Assembly (NCBI GenBank): GCA_027019885.1 | Contig: JALUWC010000219.1 | Location: forward strand, 1-11,104 | DNA from: Geoglobus sp. | GTDB lineage: Archaea > Halobacteriota > Archaeoglobi > Archaeoglobales > Archaeoglobaceae | Reading direction: 5' to 3' | DNA: 11,104 nt | Shown here: piece after piece, positions 1-7,813 of the stretch | How the letters are laid out: every line of letters starts with the position of its first letter | Position numbering within the stretch: position 1 is the stretch's first letter | The notes under the pieces: generated by a model | Told to the model about the DNA's origin: nothing | The model's input: the letters and a program-made list of their open reading frames with translations, nothing else | Database searches by the model: none | Translations under genes and position numbers: made by a program

Positions 1-1
1 A

Positions 2-1573
2 GAGGGAGTCGAGCTCTCAGTTTCTGTGAATCCTGCTGTGAAGAAATACTATCTCGAGCTATCGAAGCCACATTTGAAAGATGACCTTGGAGACTTTGAA
101 AGAATACTCACGGCCCTGAAAGAGGATTATGGAATTGAAGATGTCGAGATAGATTATGAAGCCCTCAAGAAAGTGCCCGATGTTCTCAGAAATGCTGGCT
201 GGAAGGTTACAGTTTCGATATGGAATGATAGAGAGATTGTGGACATACAGGAGGGATACAGGGCTGAGGAATCCTACGGACTGGCTGTTGATATAGGCAC
301 AACAACAGTTGTTGGTTATCTGACAGATCTCAGAACCGGAAAGGTTCTTGCAATAGACAGCATGATGAACCCACAGGTTACTTACGGAGAGGATGTGATG
401 TCAAGGATAACCCATGCGATGCAGTATGAGGACGGACTTGAAAAGCTCAATCAGAAGATAATTGATGGCTTAAACAGGATTCTTGAGAATGTCTGCAAGG
501 AGGCTGGAGTTCCTCCAAACGAAGTGAGTGAGATGACTGTTGTCGGAAACACCGCAATGCACCACATATTTCTCAAAATAAACCCTCAGCATATAGCTCT
601 GGCTCCCTATGTTCCAGCCCTGCACAGATCACATGATGTTAAGGCGAGAGATCTTGGTCTGAACATAACAGAAGGTGGATATGTCCATGTTCTGCCAATT
701 GAGGCTGGATGGGTTGGAGCAGACAATGTTGCCGTATTGATCGCAACAGAACCATACAATCAGGATGAGATGACTCTCGTCATAGACATAGGCACGAATG
801 GAGAGATAGTTCTCGGTAACAGAGAAAAGCTTGTTTCATGTTCCGCTGCTGCAGGCCCTGCTTTAGAAGGAGCTCACATCAAGCACGGAATGAGAGCTGC
901 AACAGGGGCGATAGAGAGGATAAGAATCGATCCAGAAACATTTGAGCCAGAATACAGAACCATTGGAAATGCCAAGCCAAGAGGAATTTGCGGTTCTGGA
1001 ATAATTGATGCTGCGGCAGAGCTTTACAGAACGGGAATAGTGAAGAAGAATGGCAGGTTCAACTTGAATCTCGATACAGACAGGGTCAGAGAGGTGGATG
1101 GAAATCCGGAGTATGTGATTGCATGGGCTGATGAAACTGCAATAGGGCATGATATTGTGATGACCCAGAAGGACATAAGAGAGATCCAGCTTGCCAAGGG
1201 AGCTATGTGTGCAGGTTCCCACATTCTGATGAAGGAGCTTGATGTCAAACATGTTGACAGGGTGATTGTGGCCGGAGCATTTGGAAACTACATTGACAAA
1301 ATTTCAGCCCTGATAATCGGGCTTGTGCCAGATGTTCCTGTTGAGAGGATAGAGTCTGTTGGAAATGCTGCCGGAGTCGGTGCAAGAATAGCTCTGATAA
1401 GCAGGGAGAAGAGAGAGGAAGCAAATAAAATAGCAAGGGAGGTTGATCACATTAAGCTTGCAGTCCATCCATCCTTTGAAAAGGAGTTTTCCATGGCTAT
1501 GTACTTCCCCCACATGGATAAGAAAAGGTATCCGGGTCATGAGGAGGTTTTAAAACTGAGAGGTGCTGAATGA
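2..1573 (+). CDS. RACo/RamA-like corrinoid-protein reductive activator (ASKHA, DUF4445), 5' partial
   Basis: ATP-dependent reductive activator that would return an inactive Co(II) corrinoid protein to Co(I). The frame is open to the window edge, so the gene is partial. A GTG at 26 is probably internal, because RACo proteins carry an N-terminal 2Fe-2S domain that would lie upstream. Counting from that GTG, the actin-like ATPase motifs are AVDIGTTT (87-94), VIDIGTNGE (252-260), CSAAAGPALEGAHI (272-285), ICGSGIID (320-327) and AGAFGNYID (415-423). No Cys-rich 4Fe-4S tail follows the ASKHA domain, so it resembles bacterial RACo or the MtoD-type activators more than Methanosarcina RamA. Its stop overlaps the MtrH-family start in an ATGATG, implying co-translation. 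The partner corrinoid protein is not in the window. The family is certain; the partner is inferred. Confidence 0.92.
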   Translation, partial: EGVELSVSVNPAVKKYYLELSKPHLKDDLGDFERILTALKEDYGIEDVEIDYEALKKVPDVLRNAGWKVTVSIWNDREIVDIQEGYRAEESYGLAVDIGTTTVVGYLTDLRTGKVLAIDSMMNPQVTYGEDVMSRITHAMQYEDGLEKLNQKIIDGLNRILENVCKEAGVPPNEVSEMTVVGNTAMHHIFLKINPQHIALAPYVPALHRSHDVKARDLGLNITEGGYVHVLPIEAGWVGADNVAVLIATEPYNQDEMTLVIDIGTNGEIVLGNREKLVSCSAAAGPALEGAHIKHGMRAATGAIERIRIDPETFEPEYRTIGNAKPRGICGSGIIDAAAELYRTGIVKKNGRFNLNLDTDRVREVDGNPEYVIAWADETAIGHDIVMTQKDIREIQLAKGAMCAGSHILMKELDVKHVDRVIVAGAFGNYIDKISALIIGLVPDVPVERIESVGNAAGVGARIALISREKREEANKIAREVDHIKLAVHPSFEKEFSMAMYFPHMDKKRYPGHEEVLKLRGAE

Positions 1574-2520
1574 TGTTTAGAGTTAATAAAAAGCAAAAGG
1601 TTGTTGAGATCGGGAATGTGAAAATTGGAGGTAAAGGGGAGAACCCCGTTGTGCTTGTTGGAACAATGTTCTACACGGGCCATAAAATAGTTGAGAAGAG
1701 GAAAGAAGGTAAATTTGACAGAAAGAAGGCTGAGAATCTTATAAACATGCAGGAAGCGTTCAGCGATGAAACCGGTATTCCATCAATGCTTGATATAGTC
1801 GCTTTGTCTGAGCAGGAGTTTATAAAGTACATCGACTTTGTTTCTGAAGTCACAGACGTGCCCTTCATGATTGACGCATGGAAAATCCCTCCAAAGATCG
1901 GGGCAGCGAGATATGTCAAAGAAGTTGGGCTTGAAGATAGAGTTATCTACAACTCTCTGTCACCATGGAGCGAAGACATGGAGAGAGAGGTGAGTGAGCT
2001 CAGAGAGATAGGGCTGAAGCATGGTTTGACAGTAGCTTACAACATGGCAGATCCCACAGCTGAGGGAAGGATTTCTTTACTGAAGGATACACTGCTTCCA
2101 GCACTGGAAAAAGCGGGATTTGAGAACATCCTGATTGACACATCAGTTCTCAACACTCCAGCAATAGCATTTTCGCTGATAGCATGCAGAAAAATAAAGG
2201 AGGAATTCGGTCATCCTGTTGGATGTGCTCCCTCAAATGGAACGGACATGTGGAAGACGCCGAGAGAAAAGTGGGGAAGCTTGGGATTTGCTGCTGCTGA
2301 CAGCTCAGCCCATGCCATCACAGCGCTGCTGTGGAATGATTTTATTCTTTATGGAGCGATAGAGAATGCCAAGTGGGTCTTTCCAGCAGTCGCAACAGCA
2401 AATGCAATACTTGCAACCTTCATTTATGACGAGACAAAAAGCCTTCCTGAGGGCAATCATCCATTAAGCAAACTCTTCCCGGAATTTGCTGAGGAATTGA
2501 AAGGGAAAAATAAAGTTTGA
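1570..2520 (+). CDS. mtrH: MtrH-family tetrahydromethanopterin:corrinoid methyltransferase
   Basis: Homologue of subunit H of methyl-H4MPT:coenzyme M methyltransferase, a soluble TIM-barrel enzyme moving a methyl group between tetrahydromethanopterin and a corrinoid cofactor. Family stretches seen: MFRVNKKQKVVEIG at the N-terminus, then GTMFYTGHKIV, GKFDRKKAE, SDETGIPSMLDI, PFMIDAWK, RVIYNSLSPWSED and HPVGCAPSNGTDMWK. The length (315-316 residues) is normal. Two in-frame ATGs occur at 1570 and 1573; GAGAGGTG at 1558-1565 fits either, and 1573 (Met-Phe-Arg) matches the usual family start. No other mtr subunit gene is visible. It is instead coupled to a corrinoid activator, as in methanol/methoxyl-type systems (MtoA/MtoD of methoxydotrophic archaea) and bacterial MtgA. 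The direction proposed is methyl-corrinoid to methyl-H4MPT; the primary methyl donor cannot be told from this window. Confidence 0.9.
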   Translation: MMFRVNKKQKVVEIGNVKIGGKGENPVVLVGTMFYTGHKIVEKRKEGKFDRKKAENLINMQEAFSDETGIPSMLDIVALSEQEFIKYIDFVSEVTDVPFMIDAWKIPPKIGAARYVKEVGLEDRVIYNSLSPWSEDMEREVSELREIGLKHGLTVAYNMADPTAEGRISLLKDTLLPALEKAGFENILIDTSVLNTPAIAFSLIACRKIKEEFGHPVGCAPSNGTDMWKTPREKWGSLGFAAADSSAHAITALLWNDFILYGAIENAKWVFPAVATANAILATFIYDETKSLPEGNHPLSKLFPEFAEELKGKNKV

Positions 2521-2553
2521 TTAAATTTTCAGTTATATATTTTTGCTACAAAT
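2521..2553. terminator. AT-rich convergent intergenic region with T-tracts
   Basis: This 33-base gap separates the convergent mtrH and adenosyltransferase genes. The plus strand has TTTTT at about 2540-2544, a typical archaeal oligo-T stop for mtrH. For the minus-strand operon the better U-tract (TTTATTTTTCCC) lies just beyond, inside the 3' end of mtrH at about 2500-2515. No hairpin is evident. Termination is inferred from base composition only. Confidence 0.45.
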
Positions 2554-3054
2554 CTAATTTTTAAAATCCACGATCTCATAATCTCCCTTCAGCTCATAGA
2601 GAGTGAGAAGGTAAAGCAAATAGCTGAGCTTGTTCATCCATTCCGCCGCATCTATCCCGATTTTTCCTTCCTTGCTCAGTCTGACAACCCATCTTTCAGC
2701 TCTTCTCACAGCAGCCCTTGCAATACTCAGATATGCGGTAGTCTGATCCTGCTCAAGAACTACGAAACTTTTTGGCAGCTTTACTCTTCTGGAGTACTCA
2801 TGAATTAAATCGGAAATCTGCTTCACGTCGCTGCCGTTTATCATCTTCCTTCCAGAGCTTATCTCAGCCCCGAGATGGAACATCTTTTTCTGAATTGCAG
2901 TAAGAACCTCCTTAGTCTCACCACTGGAGTGAATCTTTGCCAGACCAATTATTGCATTTGCCTCGTCAATGCTTCCAACAGCCCAGATCTCATCGCTGTC
3001 CTTCGGAATGCCATTGTTTCTCAGGCTTCTTGTTGTCAGAACATCCTTCATCAT
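2554..3054 (-). CDS. Divergent PduO/MMAB-type ATP:cob(I)alamin adenosyltransferase
   Basis: Last gene of the mutase operon, expected to make or deliver adenosylcobalamin. From the ATG at 3054 it has 166 residues. Core family features are GSIDEANAIIG (27-37), IARAAVRRAER (111-121, the Arg/Glu active-site helix) and MNKLSYLLYLL (140-150, matching the LNRLSDLLF region with its Asn). Two parts are abnormal. The N-terminal glycine-rich ATP loop (usually TRTGDxGxT...GxRVPKD) is reduced to TTRSLRNNGIPKDS, about seven residues short. The usual PGG before the active-site helix reads EQD (101-103). AGGTG at 3065-3061 lies 6 nt ahead of ATG 3054; a GTG at 3063 and an ATG at 3051 are alternatives. The gene begins within a dozen bases of the meaB stop. 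Fold assignment is good; catalytic activity is uncertain. Confidence 0.82.
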   Translation of the reverse strand: MMKDVLTTRSLRNNGIPKDSDEIWAVGSIDEANAIIGLAKIHSSGETKEVLTAIQKKMFHLGAEISSGRKMINGSDVKQISDLIHEYSRRVKLPKSFVVLEQDQTTAYLSIARAAVRRAERWVVRLSKEGKIGIDAAEWMNKLSYLLYLLTLYELKGDYEIVDFKN

Positions 3055-3063
3055 CACCTGCAC

Positions 3064-4110
3064 CTACCCGCTTGTCCTTATCTCAAGAATTATTTTCTCT
3101 GCTGCTGTATGTGGATCTATCTCGTTATTGACAACCATCTCCACAACCTCTCTGAATTTGCTGCCCCTCTCGTTGACCAGAATGCTTCTTATTTCCTCGG
3201 TTATTATGCTGAAAACCTCCCTGCTTATTCTCCTCACCCTCCTCTCCTTTAGCTTTCCGCTTGATTTGAGATGGTTGAAATGCTTCTCAATTACATCAAC
3301 AAGCTCATCTATTCCCTCACCCTTGTCTGCGACTGTTGTGATTATTGGAGGCACCCAGTCTTTGCCTCTTTTCATCCTTTCAAAAATTTCTCCGCTTTCA
3401 ACAGCATATTCATCTGCGTGGCTCGTCCTGCCAAGAATGTTCACAGCCTCCTGATCCATCATTATCATTGATTTCAGCCACTTCACAGTCTTCTCAGCCC
3501 CACCAAGATCAGCCTTGTTCACAACGTAAATATCCCCGATCTCAAGAATTCCTGCCTTGTTTATCTGGATGTCGTCCCCCATTTCAGGCATCATGACGAC
3601 TATGCTTGTGTCTGCAACCTCCACAATGTCAACCTCGCTCTGCCCTGCTCCAACGGTCTCAACAAGAATTGTATCAAAACCAAATGCGTCAAGCAGCCGT
3701 ATAACATCTCCAGTTTTTGCCGCAAGCCCTCCAGCTCTCCCCCTTGAACTCATACTTCTGAAAAACACGCCCGGATCAAGCCATAAATTCTTGCTAACAT
3801 CAAGCCCTTCCATTCTCAGCCTGTCTCCAAGCAAAGCCCCTCCTGTGAAGGGAGAGCCGGGATCGACTGCAACAACTCCAACCTTTCTGCCCTTTTCCCT
3901 GAATTTCTGAACGAGCTTGCTGACGGTGGTTGATTTTCCAACTCCCGGAAATCCCGTTATGCCAACAACATGGGCATTGCCCGTCTTTTTGAAAATTCTC
4001 TTCATTATTTCCTTGCCCTCTGGATAGTCATTCTCAACGTAGGTTATCGCCCTTGCAAGTGCCCTTCTGTTGCCATTTTCAAGTCCTTTTATAATGTCCT
4101 CAAGCCTCAT
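3064..4110 (-). CDS. meaB: MeaB/ArgK-family G-protein chaperone of the B12-dependent mutase
   Basis: P-loop GTPase that gates loading of adenosylcobalamin into acyl-CoA mutases and helps remove damaged cofactor. The protein has 348 residues, close to the usual MeaB length. Visible motifs: Walker A GFPGVGKS (53-60), the Mg/switch stretch [16 protein letters not shown] (82-97), ETVGAGQSE (151-159) and the guanine-specificity motif NKAD (198-201), followed by a charged C-terminal region expected to dimerise. A strong ribosome-binding site, AAGGAGG, precedes the ATG by a few bases. The gene overlaps the end of the B12-binding subunit by 11 nt and runs almost directly into the adenosyltransferase. 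Fusion of the same GTPase between mutase subunits in IcmF supports functional coupling to this mutase. Confidence 0.95.
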   Translation of the reverse strand: MRLEDIIKGLENGNRRALARAITYVENDYPEGKEIMKRIFKKTGNAHVVGITGFPGVGKSTTVSKLVQKFREKGRKVGVVAVDPGSPFTGGALLGDRLRMEGLDVSKNLWLDPGVFFRSMSSRGRAGGLAAKTGDVIRLLDAFGFDTILVETVGAGQSEVDIVEVADTSIVVMMPEMGDDIQINKAGILEIGDIYVVNKADLGGAEKTVKWLKSMIMMDQEAVNILGRTSHADEYAVESGEIFERMKRGKDWVPPIITTVADKGEGIDELVDVIEKHFNHLKSSGKLKERRVRRISREVFSIITEEIRSILVNERGSKFREVVEMVVNNEIDPHTAAEKIILEIRTSG

Positions 4111-4537
4111 GCTTCCTCCTTCTCTTTGCCTCCTTTTTCTCTGGAACCCTCTTCCTTATGAAATCTATTATTCTTTCAATTGGTGTTCCGGGGATGAATA
4201 CTTCCTCAACACCCATCTCTTTCAGCTTTTGAATGTCGTCCTCGGGAACTATCCCTCCAACAAGAATTACCATCTCGCTCAGATCTCCGCCATAATCCTC
4301 AATGTATTTCATAACCTTAGGAACGAGAGCCATGTGAGCTCCGCTGTGAAGTGAGATACCAACAACATCAACATCCTCCTGCACGGCAGCCATCGCGACC
4401 TCCTCAGGTGTTCTGTGCAATCCAGTATATATAACCTCAAAACCTGCATCTCTCAAAAATCTGGCAACAACCTTGGCTCCTCGATCATGACCGTCAAGAC
4501 CGACCTTTGCAACGAGAATCCTGATTTTTCTTTCCAA
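4100..4537 (-). CDS. Acyl-CoA mutase small subunit, B12-binding (methylmalonyl-CoA mutase C-terminal domain type)
   Basis: Stand-alone cobalamin-binding Rossmann subunit that completes the mutase with the large subunit encoded just upstream. It has 145 residues, normal for archaeal split mutases. The B12 signature DxHxxG is GLDGHDRG (13-20; Asp15, His17, Gly20), where His17 would be the lower axial ligand. [10 protein letters not shown] (59-68) and VGGIVPEDD (93-101) correspond to the SxL and GG motifs. The gene starts with TTG: no ATG or GTG is in the right place, and GAGGGGGGAT sits between the large-subunit stop and this TTG, 6 nt ahead. The 12-nt gap from the large subunit and the 11-nt overlap with meaB argue for one transcript. 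The lysine/arginine-rich C-terminal tail is a minor extension. Confidence 0.95.
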   Translation of the reverse strand: MERKIRILVAKVGLDGHDRGAKVVARFLRDAGFEVIYTGLHRTPEEVAMAAVQEDVDVVGISLHSGAHMALVPKVMKYIEDYGGDLSEMVILVGGIVPEDDIQKLKEMGVEEVFIPGTPIERIIDFIRKRVPEKKEAKRRRKHEA

Positions 4538-4549
4538 TGCAATCCCCCC

Positions 4550-6244
4550 TCAAATGAGTATCGGCTTTCTGTATGTTCCATACACTTCCTTCAAAACTCC
4601 CATTATCTCCCCTTCAGTTGCGTAGGCCTTTACAGCCTCAAGTATTGCTGGCATGACGTTCTCATGATTCTCCGCAGAATTTCTAAGCCAATCCAGTGCA
4701 TTTTTAACAGCCTCATTATCTCTTTCGGCCTTTATCCTCTTTAGCCTCTCAATCTGCCTTCTCTGGACAGCTTCATCAACCTTCAGGATTGGTATTTTCA
4801 GCTTTTCCTCAATCGTGTATCTGTTAACTCCAACTATTACCCTTCTTCCCTCTTCAACATCCCTCTGATACTCTGCCGATGCTCTGCTGATTTCCTTGAC
4901 AAAGAATCCATCCTCTATGCCCTTGAGCACACCTCTCAGCATGCTTCCCTCCCCCATCTTCCGTATCTGCTCTATGTAGTTCCAAGCGAGCTTCTCCATC
5001 TTGTCTGTGAGCCATTCAACGAAGTATGATCCTGCCAGCGGATCAATTGTGTCGGGAATCCCGCTCTCAAATGCAATTATCTGCTGGGTTCTCAAAGCAA
5101 CCCTCACAGCCTCCTCACTCGGTAGTGCCCAAGCCTCATCAAAGCTGTTTGTATGCAGGCTTTGAGTACCTCCAAGAACTGCCGCCATTGCCTGAATTGT
5201 GGTTCTGACTATGTTGTTCAGAGGTTGCTGGGCAGTTAAAGAGCATCCTGCTGTCTGTGTGTGGAACTTGAGCCACCATGATCTCGGATCTTTTGCCCCG
5301 TACTCCTCTCTCATAATCCTTGCCCACATCCTCCTTGCTGCCCTGAACTTTGCAATCTCCTCGAAGAAGTTGTTGTGAGAGTTGAAGAAGAAGCTGAGCT
5401 GAGGAGCGAGCTTATCTATATCCACCCCTCTCTCAATTGCCGCCTCCACATAAGCCATTCCATCAGCAATTGTGAATGCAAGCTCCTGCACGGCAGTTGA
5501 ACCAGCCTCCCTTATGTGATAACCAGAGATGCTGATGAGATTGAATTTTGGAACGTTCTCAACTCCCCACTCGAATATGTCTGTTATTATCCTAACTGAT
5601 GGCTCTGGTGGCAAAACAAGGGTGTTCTGTGCGTGGAATTCCTTAAGCATGTCATTCTGAATTGTTCCTCGAAGCTGCTCTCTCGGCACTCCCTGCATGT
5701 CACCTATGGCAACATACATGGCAAGAATTATCGCAGCAGGCGGATTGATCGTGAAGGAGGTTGAAACTTTATCAAGGGGAATGCCATCAAAGAGGATTTC
5801 GAAATCCTTCAGCGTGTCAACTGCAACGCCCACCTTTCCAACCTCCCCATCTGCAAGGGAGTTGTCGCTGTCTATGCCCATGAGAGTCGGGAAATCGAAG
5901 GCTGTGCTGAGTCCAGTCTGCCCCTCCTTGAGCAATAGTTTCCATCTTGCATTTGTGTCCTCTGCAGTCCCAAATCCTGAGAACTGCCTCATTGTCCACA
6001 GCCTTCCCCGATACATCGTGGGATATACTCCTCTCGTGTACGGGTACTGTCCGGGATAGTTTATGTCTCTTAGGTAGTCAAGATGGGCAACATCTGCTGG
6101 ATCGTAAAGCCTGTTAACCTTTATGCCAGAGAGGGTTTCAAACATCTCGTTTCTCTCTCCAAACCTGTCAACGTAAGGAGTGAGGCAAGAATTCTCCCAC
6201 TTCTTCCTCTCCTTTTTTACCTCCTCAATCTTCCTGTTCTCCAT
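4550..6244 (-). CDS. Acyl-CoA mutase large subunit (methylmalonyl-CoA mutase family, isobutyryl-CoA mutase-type active site)
   Basis: Substrate-binding TIM-barrel subunit of an adenosylcobalamin-dependent carbon-skeleton mutase. From the ATG at 6244 it has 564 residues; AGGTGAT at 6255-6249 lies 4 nt before this ATG, so the GTG at 6253, inside the ribosome-binding site, is rejected. Motifs: MRQFSGFGTAEDTN (85-98), STAFDFPTLMG, GTIQNDMLKEFHAQNT, SISGYH (238-243) and GGTQSLHTNSFDEA. Aligned without gaps to Propionibacterium methylmalonyl-CoA mutase as I recall it, the substrate-carboxylate residues Tyr89 and Arg207 become Phe88 (codon 5983-5981) and Gln206 (codon 5629-5627). The barrel His244 is kept as His243. 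Phe/Gln is the published isobutyryl-CoA mutase pair, and Ala at the hydroxyisobutyryl-mutase Asp117 position argues against that enzyme. Substrate is therefore probably isobutyryl-/butyryl-CoA; the family is certain, the substrate inferred. Confidence 0.93.
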   Translation of the reverse strand: MENRKIEEVKKERKKWENSCLTPYVDRFGERNEMFETLSGIKVNRLYDPADVAHLDYLRDINYPGQYPYTRGVYPTMYRGRLWTMRQFSGFGTAEDTNARWKLLLKEGQTGLSTAFDFPTLMGIDSDNSLADGEVGKVGVAVDTLKDFEILFDGIPLDKVSTSFTINPPAAIILAMYVAIGDMQGVPREQLRGTIQNDMLKEFHAQNTLVLPPEPSVRIITDIFEWGVENVPKFNLISISGYHIREAGSTAVQELAFTIADGMAYVEAAIERGVDIDKLAPQLSFFFNSHNNFFEEIAKFRAARRMWARIMREEYGAKDPRSWWLKFHTQTAGCSLTAQQPLNNIVRTTIQAMAAVLGGTQSLHTNSFDEAWALPSEEAVRVALRTQQIIAFESGIPDTIDPLAGSYFVEWLTDKMEKLAWNYIEQIRKMGEGSMLRGVLKGIEDGFFVKEISRASAEYQRDVEEGRRVIVGVNRYTIEEKLKIPILKVDEAVQRRQIERLKRIKAERDNEAVKNALDWLRNSAENHENVMPAILEAVKAYATEGEIMGVLKEVYGTYRKPILI

Positions 6245-6270
6245 AAAAATCACCTCAGATGGATAAATAT

Positions 6271-7422
6271 TTACAGCTTTCCGAGTATGCCCCTTGAAAT
6301 TGTGTTGAGCTGAACCTCCTTTGTTCCTTCATATATCTCTGTTATCTTTGCATCCCTGTAAATCCTCTCAACATCATTCTCAGCAACATAACCATACCCT
6401 CCATGCATCTGAATTGCCTCATCGCAAACTTTGACAGCTATCTTCCCTGCCAGATACTTTGCCATGCTTGTTATTGTCGCATCCGCTTCATCCTGAGAAG
6501 CTTTCCATGCCGCCCTGTAAACGAGAAGTCTTGTTGCATCAATCATTGTTGCAAGATCCGCAATTCTGTGCTGCAATGCCTGAAAAGCACCGATAGGCTG
6601 GTTGAACTGCTTTCTCTGCTTCACATAGTCAACAGTTCTGTCAAAAGCACCCTGAGCAATTCCAAGAGCCTGAGCAGCTATTTCAATTCTGCTCTCATTG
6701 AAGAACTGGAGAACCTGATAAAATCCCCTGTTGAGCTCCCCAATTATATCATCCTCGCTAACCCTCACATTCTTGAAAACAACCTCTGCTGTAGGAGATG
6801 CCCTTATTCCAAATTTTCCATCGATCTTGTTTGTTTGCAGTCCCTCAGCATCCTTTCTAACAAGGAATGTTGTAAAACCTCTGTATCTTGGCTTCGCCTC
6901 GGGATCTGTTACTGCAAGAACAATGTAGTAGTCAGCTATTGTTCCATTAGTTATGAATGTCTTTGAGCCATTGATAACCCATTCATCTCCATCCTTCTCA
7001 GCCTTCGTCTTTATTGCTATAAGATCGCTTCCTGCCTCAGGCTCTGTGTAGCAGCCGGCTGTTATGGCTTTCCCACCAGCAACCTTTGGCAAAACATCTT
7101 CCTTCTGCTCCTCACTTCCAAATTTCAGCACAACCTCTGATGAGAAGTCTGAAAGGATTATCGCACTCCCAATCGTGCTGTCAGCCCTGCAAAATTCTTC
7201 AACAATAAGAACGTTTTCAAGAACGCTCATCCCTGCTCCACCATACTCTTCAGGATAATGCACTCCAATGAATCCAAGTTCACAGGCTTTTTTCCATAAA
7301 TCAAAAGGAAACTCCTCATTCTGATCGTAATACCTGCCTTTCTCAGCCGTGAATTCGCTCCGGGCAAATTCCCTTGCAGCATTCTGTACGTCCTTCTGAT
7401 CCTGAGTGAGCTCAAAATTCAT
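6271..7422 (-). CDS. Acyl-CoA dehydrogenase, short-chain (butyryl/isobutyryl) type
   Basis: FAD enzyme that introduces the alpha-beta double bond into an acyl-CoA and passes electrons to electron-transfer flavoprotein. It has 383 residues, the normal family length. Helical N-domain 1-120; FAD-contact stretch CYTEPEAGSDL (124-134) and INGSKTFITNG (150-160); C-domain RKQFNQPIGAFQALQ (270-284), QMHGGYGY (338-345) and IYEGT (363-367), where Glu365 occupies the catalytic-base position of short/medium-chain dehydrogenases. GGAGG precedes the ATG with a 7-base spacer, and a TATA element sits about 50 bases upstream. It is the first gene of the operon, 26 nt ahead of the mutase large subunit. The natural reading is butyryl-CoA to crotonyl-CoA after the mutase, or isobutyryl-CoA oxidation; the exact substrate cannot be read from the sequence. 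Confidence 0.93.
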   Translation of the reverse strand: MNFELTQDQKDVQNAAREFARSEFTAEKGRYYDQNEEFPFDLWKKACELGFIGVHYPEEYGGAGMSVLENVLIVEEFCRADSTIGSAIILSDFSSEVVLKFGSEEQKEDVLPKVAGGKAITAGCYTEPEAGSDLIAIKTKAEKDGDEWVINGSKTFITNGTIADYYIVLAVTDPEAKPRYRGFTTFLVRKDAEGLQTNKIDGKFGIRASPTAEVVFKNVRVSEDDIIGELNRGFYQVLQFFNESRIEIAAQALGIAQGAFDRTVDYVKQRKQFNQPIGAFQALQHRIADLATMIDATRLLVYRAAWKASQDEADATITSMAKYLAGKIAVKVCDEAIQMHGGYGYVAENDVERIYRDAKITEIYEGTKEVQLNTISRGILGKL

Positions 7423-7470
7423 TCAGATCCCTCCATTAACCTCCAGTTAATGTGAAGTTTTGAGCTGAAT

Positions 7471-7488
7471 AAGTTTAAATTGTTTTCG
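7471..7488 (-). promoter_or_regulatory. Archaeal BRE/TATA promoter of the acyl-CoA dehydrogenase-mutase operon
   Basis: Read on the minus strand, CGAAAACAA (7488-7480, BRE-like purines) is followed by TTTAAACTT (7479-7471). Transcription would begin about 25 bases downstream, near 7450, giving a leader of roughly 28 nt that contains the GGAGG site. TTTAAA is self-complementary, so the same element could also act on the plus strand toward the small Cys-rich gene. Predicted from position and composition only. Confidence 0.5.
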
Positions 7489-7612
7489 TATTTTCTTGAA
7501 ACGGGAGTACAAATTCTTCTTGGTTTGTTGGATCATGAGGGAAATCTTTTTGAAAGCCTGGATACACTTGAAATTGCGTATAGCTGGTGAAATTGAAATT
7601 CCTGGAGATACC

Positions 7613-7813
7613 ATGGAAGAAGTTGAAGCAAGATGTCCGGTCTGCAAAAAGAATCATGTTCTCAAAAAAGAAGTAGATACCTTTTTCTGCAGAGGTCAGA
7701 TGCTTGCACTTGTAGAAGACCGGCTTGGCTGGAGATTGATAAAAGTTATGACAATTACCGAAAGACAGGACAGGGAGCTTGACAGGTTGTGGGGTAGTGA
7801 AGATGAAGGGTGA
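7613..7813 (+). CDS. Small Cys-rich hypothetical protein, possible zinc site
   Basis: A 66-residue protein of unrecognised family. CPVCKKNH (8-15) followed by Cys26 gives a possible C-C-H-C metal site; the rest is charged and ends in an acidic tail (WGSEDEG). The ATG at 7613 is chosen because GGAG lies 5 nt upstream and because codons before it look atypical (a CGT, several TTG). The frame is open further upstream, with an ATG at 7535 and a TTG at 7496, so a longer form of 92 or 105 residues is possible. Its stop overlaps the HerA-like start by 11 nt, suggesting translational coupling, and it may be an accessory of that ATPase. No function is claimed. An antisense frame of 131 codons here is considered a shadow. 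Confidence 0.62.
   Translation: MEEVEARCPVCKKNHVLKKEVDTFFCRGQMLALVEDRLGWRLIKVMTITERQDRELDRLWGSEDEG

Noticed and set aside
863..1252. Minus-strand open frame of 129 codons inside the corrinoid activator gene
   Set aside because: It is antisense to clearly conserved ASKHA motifs and has Cys/Ser/His-rich shadow composition with no recognisable domain.
3000..3066. Frameshift at the 5' end of the adenosyltransferase hiding a normal ATP loop
   Set aside because: The sequence directly upstream in all frames is the end of meaB and does not encode a TGDxGxT motif; the short loop appears genuine.
2969..3454. Plus-strand open frame of 161 codons opposite meaB and the adenosyltransferase
   Set aside because: Low-complexity Ser/Leu/Thr composition, spans two real genes on the other strand, no ribosome-binding site or homology.
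6403..6966. Plus-strand open frame of 187 codons opposite the acyl-CoA dehydrogenase
   Set aside because: Length comes from the complementary strand of a well-conserved gene; Cys/Leu/Ser-rich and unrelated to any family I know.
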